Below are positions 34,330 through 42,833 of a DNA stretch of 64,000 nucleotides, piece after piece. Below the pieces are notes generated by a model, which did not search any database, was not told the DNA's origin, and saw nothing but the letters and a program-made list of their open reading frames with translations. The number at the start of each line of letters is the position of its first letter. Positions within the stretch are counted from its first letter, which is position 1. The position numbers and the translations under genes were made by a program. The stretch is from Brucella pseudintermedia (lineage in GTDB: Bacteria; Pseudomonadota; Alphaproteobacteria; Rhizobiales; Rhizobiaceae), in assembly GCF_008932435.1 (NCBI RefSeq), contig NZ_WBWE01000007.1:1-64000 (forward strand), read 5' to 3'.

Positions 34330-34345
34330 TACCCACTAATGGGTA
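34330..34345. promoter_or_regulatory. NarL-like 7-2-7 site before the TRAP operon
   Basis: TACCCAC-TA-ATGGGTA is a tail-to-tail pair of heptamers. The right one is a perfect inverted TACYYMT and the left deviates by one base. It lies 104 bp before the dctQ start, directly after the gene of a NarL-type regulator. Confidence 0.55.
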
Positions 34346-34448
34346 GTCCTTTGTTTCTTAGAACTTTCGTCCGCTTGCGAGGCGGATTCGCCGGTCTTAT
34401 CATTCGCTCCAAAACCGCTTGAGGAGGCGGAACAGAAGGGGAGGAGCG

Positions 34449-34997
34449 ATGTCAGTCTTGCTGGCGTTGTCGCGTGCTATCGACGCGGCCAATAATTTCA
34501 TCGGAAAATCCGTATCGTGGCTGATACTGGTGGCCGTGCTCATCAGCGCCATCAACGCAGTCTCGCGCAAGCTGTTCAACGTCAGTTCAAATGCGTGGCT
34601 GGAAGCGCAATGGTATCTGTTCTCGGCGGTCTTCCTGATCGCAGCCGGATATACGCTGCTGCACAGCGAGCATGTGAAGGTCGATCTTCTCTACAGCCGC
34701 TATTCACGGCGGACACAGCTTCTGGTCGAAATATTCGGCACCATCTTCTTTCTCCTGCCTTTCTGCCTCATTACGATCTATCTCTCCTGGCCTATCGTGG
34801 AAGCCAAGATCGCCAGCGGTGAAAGCTCCAACAATACCGGGGGGCTGGTTCTCTGGCCGGTTTGGGTGCTGATACCGATCGGTTTCGGTCTGCTCACCTT
34901 GCAGGGAGTTTCCGAACTCATCAAGCGCATCGCCATTCTTCAAGGCCGCATACCGGACACGGTCGCTCTTGAAGATGCGGAAGCCAAGGCGCTCTGA
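34449..34997 (+). CDS. TRAP transporter small permease (DctQ family)
   Basis: A 182-residue membrane protein with four segments, WLILVAVLISAINAVSRKLF being the first and YLFSAVFLIAAGYTLLHSEH the second, followed by VDLLYSRYSRRTQLLVEIFG, the DctQ signature region. It pairs with the DctM subunit encoded 11 bp downstream. GGGAGGAG lies just before the ATG at 34449. It is the first gene of the dctQ-dctM-dctP set. Confidence 0.93.
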   Translation: MSVLLALSRAIDAANNFIGKSVSWLILVAVLISAINAVSRKLFNVSSNAWLEAQWYLFSAVFLIAAGYTLLHSEHVKVDLLYSRYSRRTQLLVEIFGTIFFLLPFCLITIYLSWPIVEAKIASGESSNNTGGLVLWPVWVLIPIGFGLLTLQGVSELIKRIAILQGRIPDTVALEDAEAKAL

Positions 34998-35008
34998 GGG
35001 GGACGGAT

Positions 35009-36589
35009 ATGGTTGCTTTTATTGCGGAAAATCTCGCGCCGCTGATGTTCCTGTCGCTCGTGGTCGTGCTGCTGCTCGGTTATCCGGTGGCGTTCGCCCT
35101 GGCTTTCGTTGGCTTTGCCTTCGGCTTCGTCGGCATCGAAATGGGACTTCTTCCCGTCAACCTGTTCGGCGCAATACCGGACCGCATCTTCGGGCAGATG
35201 TCGAACGAGACATTGCTCGCCATTCCCTTCTTCACCTTCATGGGATTGATATTGGAGCGAAGCGGCATGGCGGAAGAACTGCTCGATACGATCGGGCAGC
35301 TTTTCGGTCCTGTGCGCGGTGGCCTCGCCTTTGCAGTTATCGTTGTTGGCGCGCTTCTTGCCGCCACGACAGGCGTGGTCGCTGCGTCGGTCATTTCGAT
35401 GGGGCTGATTTCGCTCCCGATCATGCTGCGCTATGGCTATGACCGGAAGATTGCGAGCGGCACGATTGCTGCCTCCGGCACGCTGGCGCAGATCATTCCG
35501 CCGAGCCTCGTCCTGATCGTGCTCGCCGACCAGTTGGGCCGTTCAGTCGGCGATATGTACAAGGGGGCGCTGGTCCCCGGACTGCTGCTCGTCGGCTTCT
35601 ACTGCGCCTTCATCATCGGCATGGCGATCCTGCGGCCCGACTCTGTCCCCGCCTTGCCGCCGCAGGCACGCACGCTGAAAGGCTGGAAGCTGCTGCAGCG
35701 CGTGGTGATCTCGCTCGTGCCGCCGCTAGTCCTGATCTTCCTCGTGCTGGGAACGATTTTCATCGGCGTCGCGACGCCGACGGAAGGCGGCGCCATGGGC
35801 GCGGTCGGCGCCCTGCTGCTTGCCATCATCAACCGCCGCCTCAACATGCCGATGCTGACTTCGGCGCTTTACGCCACGGCGAAGCTGTCCTCCTTCGTCA
35901 TCTTCATTCTGCTTGGCGCTCGCGTGTTTTCGCTCACCTTTTATGGCGTCAACGGTCACGTCTGGGTCGAGCACCTGATGACATCGATCCCCGGCGGTGA
36001 AGTCGGCTTCCTGATCGTCGCCAATATTCTGGTGTTCTTCCTGGCCTTCTTCCTCGATTATTTCGAGCTGGCTTTCATCATCATCCCGCTGCTGGCACCG
36101 GTGGCCGATAGTCTCGGCATCGATCTGGTCTGGTTCGGCGTCATGCTGGCGGTCAATATGCAGACATCGTTCATGCATCCGCCATTCGGCTTCTCGCTTT
36201 TCTATCTGCGTTCGGTCGCGCCATCCCGGCCTTACAAGGACAAGGTGACCGGTGCCACTATCCAGCCGGTGACGTCCGGGCAGATCTACATGGGGTCGAT
36301 CCCGTTCCTGATAATCCAGCTGGTCATGGTCGGCATCATCATCACATTCCCGGGCATTGTGACCCATTACAAGAGCGGCCATCCGCAGGCCGATCCGGCT
36401 TCCATCCAGATCAATGTGCCAATGCCGGAATTGGGGCCGAATGCTGGCGGCGGCAACCCATTCGGCGCGGCTCCGGCACCTTTTGGAGCGCCAGCGCCAT
36501 CCAACGAGCCTTTGCCGGCACCGTCGTTCGGCTCGCCGCAGCCGAGCTTCGGGCAGGATAAGGATCAACAGCAAAAACCTGCGCAATGA
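35009..36589 (+). CDS. TRAP transporter large permease (DctM family) with a long Pro/Gly/Ala tail
   Basis: A 526-residue membrane protein with about 12-13 segments. IPFFTFMGLILERSGMAEEL, TTGVVAASVISMGLISLPIM and NMQTSFMHPPFGFSLFYLRS are conserved DctM motifs. It performs sodium-driven uptake together with DctQ and the binding protein. About the last 60 residues, after INVPMPELGPNAGG, are a low-complexity tail rich in proline, glycine and alanine with PFGAPAPS-like repeats; most DctM proteins end soon after the final helix. The tail is in frame and free of stop codons. Confidence 0.94.
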   Translation: MVAFIAENLAPLMFLSLVVVLLLGYPVAFALAFVGFAFGFVGIEMGLLPVNLFGAIPDRIFGQMSNETLLAIPFFTFMGLILERSGMAEELLDTIGQLFGPVRGGLAFAVIVVGALLAATTGVVAASVISMGLISLPIMLRYGYDRKIASGTIAASGTLAQIIPPSLVLIVLADQLGRSVGDMYKGALVPGLLLVGFYCAFIIGMAILRPDSVPALPPQARTLKGWKLLQRVVISLVPPLVLIFLVLGTIFIGVATPTEGGAMGAVGALLLAIINRRLNMPMLTSALYATAKLSSFVIFILLGARVFSLTFYGVNGHVWVEHLMTSIPGGEVGFLIVANILVFFLAFFLDYFELAFIIIPLLAPVADSLGIDLVWFGVMLAVNMQTSFMHPPFGFSLFYLRSVAPSRPYKDKVTGATIQPVTSGQIYMGSIPFLIIQLVMVGIIITFPGIVTHYKSGHPQADPASIQINVPMPELGPNAGGGNPFGAAPAPFGAPAPSNEPLPAPSFGSPQPSFGQDKDQQQKPAQ

Positions 36590-36648
36590 GGGGAAAACGA
36601 GCATTACGCAGGCCGTAATAAAACCGAAACAATCTCAGGAGGAGAGAC

Positions 36649-37767
36649 ATGAAACAGGATTTGAACCGCCGCACATTTCTGACAAAAGGTGCCGCAATCG
36701 GCGCCGCTGCCGCGACAAGCGGAGCAGCGCTTGCAACCCCTGCAATTGCGCAGGAATTGCCGACACTGCGCTGGCGCCTGACTTCGGGCTTCCCGAACAA
36801 TCTGGATACCATCTATGGCGGCGCGGTCTTCATGGCCAACGCCGTATCGAAGATGACCGAGGGCAAGTTCCAGATTCAGGTCTTTCAGGCGGGCGAAATC
36901 GTGCCGGGCCCGCAGGCCATCGACGCGGTTCAGGCCAATACGGTGGAAATGGCGCACACATGCGGCTATTATTTCACCGGCAAGAACCCGACCTTCGCCA
37001 TCGGCACAGCGATTCCTTTCGGCATGAATACGCGCCTGCAGAATGCGTGGCTTTATCATGGCGGCGGCAACGAGCTCTATAACCAGTTCCTATCAGATTA
37101 CGGCATCGTCGGCATTGTCGGCGGCAACACCGCTGCACAGATGGGCGGCTGGTATCGCAAGGAAATCAAGAGCCTCGCGGACCTCAAGGGCTTGAAGATG
37201 CGTATTGCGGGTGTGGCTGGCGAGGTCATGTCGCGTCTTGGGGTCGTCCCGCAGCAGCTTCCGGGCGGCGACATCTATCCATCGCTGGAGCGTGGCACGA
37301 TCGATGCGGCTGAGTGGGTCGGTCCTTACGACGATGAAAAACTCGGCTTCTATCAGATCGCACCGTATTACTATTATCCGGCCTTCTGGGAAGGCGGCGC
37401 TTCGGTGCATTTCTTCATCAACAAGCAACAGTATGAAAGCCTGCCAGAAGCCTATAAGGTGGCGCTGAACACGGCAGCTGAAGCCGCTACCCAGAATATG
37501 ATCGCGCTTTATGATGTGAAGAACACAGCCGCAATCCGTTCGCTGGTGTCGAAGGGCGTGAAGCTCCAGCCGCTGCCGCGCGACGTGCTTGACGCCGCCT
37601 ATAAGGTCGCTTTCGAACTTTACGCGGAGTACAACGAGAAAAATCCGGCCTGGGCAAAAATCTATCCGTCCTGGAAAAAATTCCGCGACGAGGGCTTCGA
37701 ATGGTTCCGCGTCGCTGAATATACCTATGACAGCTATGTCTACGCCCAACAGGCGGCAGGCAAGTAG
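36649..37767 (+). CDS. TRAP transporter substrate-binding protein, TakP-like (2-oxo acids)
   Basis: A 372-residue periplasmic protein. A twin-arginine-like signal (NRRTFLTKGAAIGAA) ends near ATPAIAQ. LADLKGLKMRIAGVAGEVMS and IDAAEWVGPYDDEKLGFY match the TakP/monocarboxylate 2-oxo acid-binding group, where the latter segment helps hold the sodium and the carboxylate. A strong GGAGGAGAG site precedes the ATG. Likely ligands are pyruvate or other 2-oxo acids; this is by resemblance. A terminator follows at 37834. Confidence 0.9.
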   Translation: MKQDLNRRTFLTKGAAIGAAAATSGAALATPAIAQELPTLRWRLTSGFPNNLDTIYGGAVFMANAVSKMTEGKFQIQVFQAGEIVPGPQAIDAVQANTVEMAHTCGYYFTGKNPTFAIGTAIPFGMNTRLQNAWLYHGGGNELYNQFLSDYGIVGIVGGNTAAQMGGWYRKEIKSLADLKGLKMRIAGVAGEVMSRLGVVPQQLPGGDIYPSLERGTIDAAEWVGPYDDEKLGFYQIAPYYYYPAFWEGGASVHFFINKQQYESLPEAYKVALNTAAEAATQNMIALYDVKNTAAIRSLVSKGVKLQPLPRDVLDAAYKVAFELYAEYNEKNPAWAKIYPSWKKFRDEGFEWFRVAEYTYDSYVYAQQAAGK

Positions 37768-37833
37768 TCACCGGCGAGCGCCGATCTGGTCCAGCCGGAT
37801 CGAAAACGCGCTCAAGATGCGAAACGCTTGCTG

Positions 37834-37860
37834 ACGGGGCCTTCGGGCCCCGTTTTGTTT
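37834..37860 (+). terminator. Rho-independent terminator of the TRAP operon
   Basis: ACGGGGCC-TTCG-GGCCCCGT followed by TTTTGTTT, 66 bp after the binding-protein stop. Confidence 0.92.
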
Positions 37861-38178
37861 CTGATAAGTGCCATAGAGCATTTTCCAAGCCAAAAATGTG
37901 AAACGCATGCGCGGGGACATCAGTTCACTGGACTGATTTCCCCGCCCGCTTCGATGCGTTCAGAAAATGCGGAAAAGTTGTTATCACTAAAATACTAATA
38001 AGTTTAATTGAGATATAACTTATGTATAGTTTATTGTTACTAAGTAAAGATGTTTATAATTAGTGCTATAATTGACACATATGCTTTCATTGTAGGTATT
38101 CTTTTGAAATTGGAATTGATTTGTTTTATTGATTCATTCAATCAGGTCTCGTCTGAATATTTCTGGAGGCAATGAAAA
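37861..38178 (+). promoter_or_regulatory. AT-rich upstream region of the porin gene
   Basis: This 318-bp stretch has no gene. Its first part holds a degenerate copy of the AGAGCATTT intergenic repeat and an imperfect hairpin around GGGGACATCAG/CTGATTTCCCC. From 37980 it becomes very AT-rich, in contrast to the GC-rich neighbours. TTGACA at 38072 is a possible -35 element with weak -10 candidates near 38095. GGAGG at 38165 is the porin ribosome site. Confidence 0.35.
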
Positions 38179-39318
38179 ATGAAGATCAAGAGCGTATTGT
38201 TCGGCTCGGTCGCAGCGCTGGCTGCAACCACCGGGGCATATGCTGCGGATGCTGTTGTAGCGCCCGAGCCTGAGTCCGTTGAATATGTTCGCGTTTGCGA
38301 CGCCTATGGTGCGGGATATTTCTACATTCCGGGCACCGAGACCTGCATGCGCATTTCCGGCTATGTTCGTTACGACCTGAAGGGCGGGAACGATGTATAC
38401 GGTCGCGGCTTTGTTGATGGTAACGGAAAGGTCGATACCCGCCGTGATACCTGGGATAACAAGGCTCGCTTCACGCTGGACCTGTCGACCGCTTCGGAAA
38501 CCGAACTGGGCACCTTGAAGACCTTTGCCGAAACCCGTTACGAATGGGGTAATGGCGTGGAGGGTTCATCCGGTTCGCTGCGCTATGCTTATATCCAACT
38601 GGGTGGCTTGCGTGTCGGTCTCGATGAATCGGCCTTCGTGACCTTTCCGGGCTATCTCGGCAATGTCCTCAACGATGACGTGATCCTTGCTGGCGGCTAT
38701 CGCACGGGCCTCATCAGCTATACGTTCACGGCTGGCAACGGCTTCTCTGCCATCCTGTCGCTCGAACAGGGCAACAATGAGGATACGGACAGCAAATACG
38801 GTTATGATGGCGTCATCAAGGACTATGCGCCTCATGTTGTCGGCGGGCTGAAGTATGAAGGCGGCTGGGGCAAGATCGCTGGCGTCGCCGCCTATGATGC
38901 ACGCAACGAAAAGTGGGCTGGCAAGGTTCGCGCCGACGTGAACATTACGGACCGTTTCTCGGTCTGGGCGATGGGCGGCTACAAGTCCAACAAGGATGAA
39001 TACATCACGCAGACCGATAGCAATGGCAATGTGATTGGTTCCGTTCGTGCGATCAGCAGCTTCTACGGCACCTGGGGCGGCGATTGGGCGGTCTGGGGCG
39101 GCGCGGCATTCAAGGCAACCGACAAGGCGACCTTCAATGCACAGGCAGCTTATGATGGCAGCAAGACTTTCGCAGCTACTGCCAACGTAGCTTATGAAAT
39201 GGTCCCGGGATTCACGGTTACGCCTGAAGTTTCCTATACCAAGTGGCAGGATGACAGGTCCTACCTCAAGGGTACGGACGCGTGGCAAGGCATGGTTCGC
39301 TTCCAGCGTACGTTCTAG
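38179..39318 (+). CDS. Omp2-type outer membrane porin
   Basis: A 379-residue porin. A signal peptide ([20 protein letters not shown], then YAADAVV) is followed by a segment with two conserved cysteines, [20 protein letters not shown] and [12 protein letters not shown], the mark of the Omp2a/Omp2b family of Brucella and relatives. The C-terminus MVRFQRTF ends in the phenylalanine used for outer-membrane assembly. It allows diffusion of small solutes. Only one copy is seen here, whereas Brucella often has two neighbouring copies, so an omp2a or omp2b name is not assigned. Confidence 0.93.
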   Translation: MKIKSVLFGSVAALAATTGAYAADAVVAPEPESVEYVRVCDAYGAGYFYIPGTETCMRISGYVRYDLKGGNDVYGRGFVDGNGKVDTRRDTWDNKARFTLDLSTASETELGTLKTFAETRYEWGNGVEGSSGSLRYAYIQLGGLRVGLDESAFVTFPGYLGNVLNDDVILAGGYRTGLISYTFTAGNGFSAILSLEQGNNEDTDSKYGYDGVIKDYAPHVVGGLKYEGGWGKIAGVAAYDARNEKWAGKVRADVNITDRFSVWAMGGYKSNKDEYITQTDSNGNVIGSVRAISSFYGTWGGDWAVWGGAAFKATDKATFNAQAAYDGSKTFAATANVAYEMVPGFTVTPEVSYTKWQDDRSYLKGTDAWQGMVRFQRTF

Positions 39319-39375
39319 AGCATTGCCAGCAAAAGTGTGAAACGGTTTTGCGTTGGAAAATGCGAACAAAGCAAA
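39319..39375 (+). repeat. Intergenic short repeat, copy 2
   Basis: Starting AGCATTGCCAGCAAAAGTG right after the porin stop, it continues into GGTTTTGCGTTGGAAAATGC, with high similarity to the minus-strand copy at 14889-14946. A third partial start (AGAGCATTTCCCGCAAAGTG) follows at 39380. Confidence 0.6.
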
Positions 39376-39611
39376 AATAGAGCATTTCCCGCAAAGTGCG
39401 AAGGGAGACCGGTTTACGGCCTCTCCTTCCACCTAAGAGGAAATTGATCCATTGACAGTGTGACGGATGTAATTGGTCAACGTATTATTGGTTCAATATT
39501 CTGAAAAATTAAACGAATATTGTTTGGGCGTCGTGCGTATATGAGTGATCGATGCATTGATGTAAAAAAATTGTAATTTGAATTTTTGTATTCTGGGCCT
39601 ATGTTTAAAAA

Positions 39612-39700
39612 ACCATTCGACAACGTAGAAGGACTGCGTTGTTCTCAAATCTGATCTCCAGTCGGAAGAATGGTACGGCGAGCTTCGGCTCGCCGTTTTT
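39612..39700 (+). ncRNA. Candidate orphan small RNA (~90 nt) with its own promoter and terminator
   Basis: A sigma-70-like pair, TTGAAT (39578) and TATGTT (39600) with a 16-bp spacer, is followed by a transcript-sized stretch. It has a hairpin ACAACG/CGTTGT (39620-39642) and ends in ACGGCGAGC-TTCG-GCTCGCCGT plus T residues (39675-39700). The nearest upstream gene ends 290 bp away and no ORF lies inside. I do not recognise a family. The terminator could also serve a long porin 3' region. Confidence 0.4.
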
Positions 39701-39731
39701 GTTCCCGGCGCATTGTCGCGCGAGAAATGGA

Positions 39732-39831
39732 AAAGGCCGGACTGTTCCGGCCTTGGTTTGCGTCCGGAAATGCGGAAAAACAAATAGTTAGAGCGGTTCC
39801 GAGGATTCCGCTAAAACAGGAACCGCTCTAT
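39732..39831 (-). terminator. Hairpins downstream of the ureidoglycine aminohydrolase gene
   Basis: AGAGCGGTTCC (39790-39800) and GGAACCGCTCT (39819-39829) form an 11-bp stem overlapping the end of the minus-strand gene. A second hairpin, AAGGCCGGA-CTGT-TCCGGCCTT (39733-39754), is followed on the minus strand by TTTCC. Together they probably end the ureide transcript. Confidence 0.5.
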
Positions 39832-40664
39832 CGTGAGAGCGTCATGTGCCGGTTGACGTCCTTGTAAAGCAGGTAGCGGAACTTGCCCGGACCGCCCGCG
39901 TAACAGGCCTGCGGGCAGAAAGCGCGCAGCCACATGAAGTCGCCGGCTTCCACTTCCACCCAGTCCTGATTGAGCCGATAGACCGCCTTGCCTTCCAGCA
40001 CGTAAAGCCCGTGCTCCATGACATGGGTTTCGGCAAAAGGAATGACGCCGCCCGGCTCGAATGTGACGATGGTTACATGCATGTCGTGGCGCAGATCGTT
40101 GGGGTCGACAAAGCGCGTCGTCGCCCATGCGCCATTGGTATCCGGCATGGGGTTAGGCGCGATATCCTTTTCGTTGAGGAAGAGCGGTTCCGGAACGTCG
40201 AGACCGTCGACATATTCATAAGCCTTGCGCACCCAATGGAAACGGGCCGTCGCCGCGCCGTTGTTGCGCAAGGTCCAGCCGCTCTTCGGCGGCAGATAGG
40301 CGTAGCCGCCTTCGGTCAGCGTGTGGGTCTTGCCGGCAACCGTTACCGAAACCTCGCCTTCCACCACGAACAGAACGCCTTCCGCACCCTGATCCAGTTC
40401 GGCGCGGTCGCTGCCGCCGCCCGGCTGCACTTCCATGATGTATTGCGAGAAGGTCTCGGCAAAGCCGGAAAGGGGCCGCGCGATTACCCAGAGCCGCGTC
40501 TTGTCCCAGAAGGGCAGGAAACTGGTCACAATATCGCTGAATGTGCCCTTGGGAATGATCGCATAGGCTTCGGTGAACATGGCACGATCGGTGAGGAGCT
40601 GGGTTTGCGGCGGCAGCCCGCCCGTCGGCGCGTAATAGCTGCGGTTGTTCTTGTCGTTGCCCAT
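39828..40664 (-). CDS. allE: (S)-ureidoglycine aminohydrolase, bicupin
   Basis: A 278-residue protein with two cupin barrels that converts ureidoglycine to ureidoglycolate and ammonia in ureide breakdown. SYYAPTGGLPPQTQLLTDRA is the conserved start, GAEGVLFVVEGEVSVTV lies in the first barrel, and FAETHVMEHGLYVLEGKAVY supplies the metal-binding histidines and glutamate in the second. GGAA lies before the ATG at 40664. It follows the allantoinase fusion gene by 104 bp on the same strand. Allantoate amidohydrolase, which makes its substrate, is not in the window. Confidence 0.92.
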   Translation of the reverse strand: MGNDKNNRSYYAPTGGLPPQTQLLTDRAMFTEAYAIIPKGTFSDIVTSFLPFWDKTRLWVIARPLSGFAETFSQYIMEVQPGGGSDRAELDQGAEGVLFVVEGEVSVTVAGKTHTLTEGGYAYLPPKSGWTLRNNGAATARFHWVRKAYEYVDGLDVPEPLFLNEKDIAPNPMPDTNGAWATTRFVDPNDLRHDMHVTIVTFEPGGVIPFAETHVMEHGLYVLEGKAVYRLNQDWVEVEAGDFMWLRAFCPQACYAGGPGKFRYLLYKDVNRHMTLSR

Positions 40665-40768
40665 GTGGGGAATTCCTTGTGTGAGATGCTGGATTCGCGG
40701 TGCGTCAAAGACCAGCCATGAAATCGTAGAATGAAACGCCCGGAAACGAGCCTTCCGGGCGGATGGGA

Positions 40769-42196
40769 TCAGTAGAGCGCTTCCGGCAGAATATCCTTGA
40801 GGCGCAGCAGGGCGATGCGCTCCACCTGGGCGCAGGCCGTTTCAAATTCCGTGTCTCGGTCATTGGAAACGCGGCGCTGGAAAGTATCGAGGATTTCCTT
40901 CTTGTTGCGTCCCCTTACAGCGATAATGAAGGGAAAGCCGAATTTCGCGGTATAGGCATCGTTCAGTTCGGTGAAGGCCTGCTTTTCCGCATCGGTCAGC
41001 GCGTCGAGACCGGCTCCGGCCTGCTCGGCGGTGGATTCCGCGGTCAGGCGTTTAGCCTGCGCCAGCTTGCCCGCAAGGTCGGGATGCGCTTTCAGCACGG
41101 CCAGCCGTTCCTCCGGCGTAGCGGCGCGGAACACCTTGGTCATGGCCGCGGCGAGACCCGAGGCGGTATCTTCCTCACGGGTAAAGCCCGCATCGTAGGC
41201 ACGTTCCGCTATCCAGGGCGAATGCTCGAAAATGCTTCCATAACGCGCGACGAATTCGTCTTTGCCAGCCTTCGACGGCACGACACCGGCAGTGACCGGC
41301 TTATAGTTTTCATGCCAGTGACGGGCGATGTCGACGCGCCTTGCGACCCATACCTTGTCGTGGCTCTGCACGTAATCGAGGAAGCGTTCCAGCGCAGCTG
41401 CACGGCCTGGACGTCCGACAAGGCGGCAATGCAGGCCGATGGACATCATCTTCGGCGCGCCTTCCGCGCCTTCGCGGTAAAGCACGTCGAACGTGTCTTT
41501 CAGATAGGTGAAGAACTGGTCGCCGGAGTTGAAGCCCTGCGGCGTTGCAAAACGCATGTCATTGGCGTCCAGCGTATAGGGCACGATCAGATGCGGGCCT
41601 TTCGGCCCCTGAACCCAGTAAGGCAGTTCGTCGGCATAGGAATCGGCGGAATAGAGGAAACCGCCTTCTTCCATAACGAGCTTCAGCGTGTTGTCGGAAG
41701 GCTTGCCCTGATAGATGCCGAGCGGACGCGAGCCGGTGAGTTCGGTGTGAAGGCGAACGGCTTCGCGGATATGTTCGCGCTCGATCTCTTCGGGAACGTC
41801 CTTATATTCCCACCAGCGCAAGCCGTGGCTGGCGATTTCCCAGTCGGCTTCCTTCATGGCTGTGACGGCTTCCGGATTGCGCGCCATGGCAAGCGTTACG
41901 CCATAGACGGTAACGGGCATGTTGCGGCGCGTAAAGGCGCGCCACAGGCGCCAGAAGCCGGAGCGTGCGCCATATTCATAGATGGATTCCATATTGAGGT
42001 TGCGCTGGCCCTGCCAGGCCTGAGCCCCGACAATCTCCGAAAGCAGGCATTCGGACGCCGGATCGCCGTCAAGGACGCAGCATTCGCCGCCTTCCTCGTA
42101 ATTGAGGACGAACTGCACTGCGATGTTCGCCCCTCCCGGCCAGCGCGGATCTGGCGTGTTGCGTCCATAGCCGACGAGATTGCGCGGATATTTCAT
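40769..42196 (-). CDS. puuE: Bifunctional allantoinase (PuuE) and OHCU decarboxylase (UraD)
   Basis: A 475-residue fusion. Residues 1-305 are a PuuE-type, metal-independent allantoinase of the polysaccharide-deacetylase superfamily (YPRNLVGYGRNTPDPRWPGG, then EIASHGLRWWEYKDVPEEIE). Residues 320-475 are the UraD helical domain (GSIFEHSPWIAERAYDAGF, HPDLAGKLA, FPFIIAVRGRNK). One chain thus makes (S)-allantoin and then opens its ring. The ATG at 42196 has GAGGGAAG 7 nt upstream; the frame extends 12 codons further without a site. It is divergent from uraH, which makes the OHCU substrate. Confidence 0.95.
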   Translation of the reverse strand: MKYPRNLVGYGRNTPDPRWPGGANIAVQFVLNYEEGGECCVLDGDPASECLLSEIVGAQAWQGQRNLNMESIYEYGARSGFWRLWRAFTRRNMPVTVYGVTLAMARNPEAVTAMKEADWEIASHGLRWWEYKDVPEEIEREHIREAVRLHTELTGSRPLGIYQGKPSDNTLKLVMEEGGFLYSADSYADELPYWVQGPKGPHLIVPYTLDANDMRFATPQGFNSGDQFFTYLKDTFDVLYREGAEGAPKMMSIGLHCRLVGRPGRAAALERFLDYVQSHDKVWVARRVDIARHWHENYKPVTAGVVPSKAGKDEFVARYGSIFEHSPWIAERAYDAGFTREEDTASGLAAAMTKVFRAATPEERLAVLKAHPDLAGKLAQAKRLTAESTAEQAGAGLDALTDAEKQAFTELNDAYTAKFGFPFIIAVRGRNKKEILDTFQRRVSNDRDTEFETACAQVERIALLRLKDILPEALY

Positions 42197-42401
42197 TGCG
42201 GGTCTTCCCTCGTATTCGTTCATTTTATCCATGATAATAAAGATTTATCGCTATTATTCCCCTCCAAAAATTTGAAAGACATCCAACGATAACCATCTTT
42301 CGCAATGCGCAGGATCGCGAAATACTGAATGCTGGGAACATGGTGTGGTTGCGGCCCCACAGCAGGTAGCAATGTCGGGCCCGAAATAACCACCGGAAAT
42401 C

Positions 42402-42457
42402 AAAAGCTTGTAGGGACTCCAGTCCGGGTGACTGGGAGAGTCGAAGAGCTGCAGGAG
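42402..42457 (+). promoter_or_regulatory. Candidate cis-acting RNA (possible xanthine/urate riboswitch) before uraH
   Basis: The 60 bases before the uraH ribosome site fold compactly. P1 pairs AGCTT (42405-42409) with GAGCT (42446-42450), and P2 pairs CTCCAGTC (42417-42424) with GACTGGGAG (42430-42438, one bulge). Purine-rich internal strands (GTAGGGA and AGTCGAA) lie between. P1 ends 3 nt before AGGAG, so folding could control translation. Xanthine/uric-acid riboswitches (NMT1 motif) of proteobacteria sit next to purine-oxidation genes in this way. I cannot check the consensus, so the class is a guess. Confidence 0.35.
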
Positions 42458-42462
42458 TGCAA

Positions 42463-42828
42463 ATGGGTCAGGAAAAGAGCGGTAATGGCCGGTTGACGAC
42501 GCATGTCCTCGATACGGTAAGCGGCAAGCCGGCAGCAAATCTGCGCATCGAATTGCGCCGCATCCAGAATCAGCAGGCCGAGCCGATCCGGGAAATTCGC
42601 ACCAATGACGATGGCCGCTGCAATGAGCCGCTGCTGTCAGGCGAGAACCTGCGGACGGGTACTTACGAACTTCTGTTTCACGTCGGCGAATATTTCGGCA
42701 AGCCCGAAGAGGCCGTGCCATTCCTCGATGTCGTGCCTTTGCGCTTTGGCATTTCCGATGAAAAGGCGCATTATCATGTACCGCTTCTGGTTTCGCCCTT
42801 TTCCTATTCCACCTATCGCGGGAGTTAA
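42463..42828 (+). CDS. uraH: 5-hydroxyisourate hydrolase
   Basis: A 121-residue transthyretin-like enzyme that opens the 5-hydroxyisourate made from urate, giving [21 protein letters not shown] at the N-terminus holds the first catalytic histidine. HVGEYF and [19 protein letters not shown] at the end match the family, with the C-terminal YRGS tetrapeptide diagnostic. The ATG at 42463 has AGGAG 5 nt upstream; a GTG two codons earlier falls inside that site. It is divergent from puuE-uraD and 6 bp upstream of xdhA. Confidence 0.96.
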   Translation: MGQEKSGNGRLTTHVLDTVSGKPAANLRIELRRIQNQQAEPIREIRTNDDGRCNEPLLSGENLRTGTYELLFHVGEYFGKPEEAVPFLDVVPLRFGISDEKAHYHVPLLVSPFSYSTYRGS

Positions 42829-42833
42829 GCGCC

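Noticed and set aside
38125-38150. TTGATTCATTCAAT, similar to an FNR/FixK box before the porin
   Set aside because: The right half reads TCAAT instead of ATCAA, so it does not fit the consensus.
39493-39783. 96-codon minus-strand frame in the porin downstream region
   Set aside because: It spans two strong hairpins and an AT-rich stretch and has no family resemblance.
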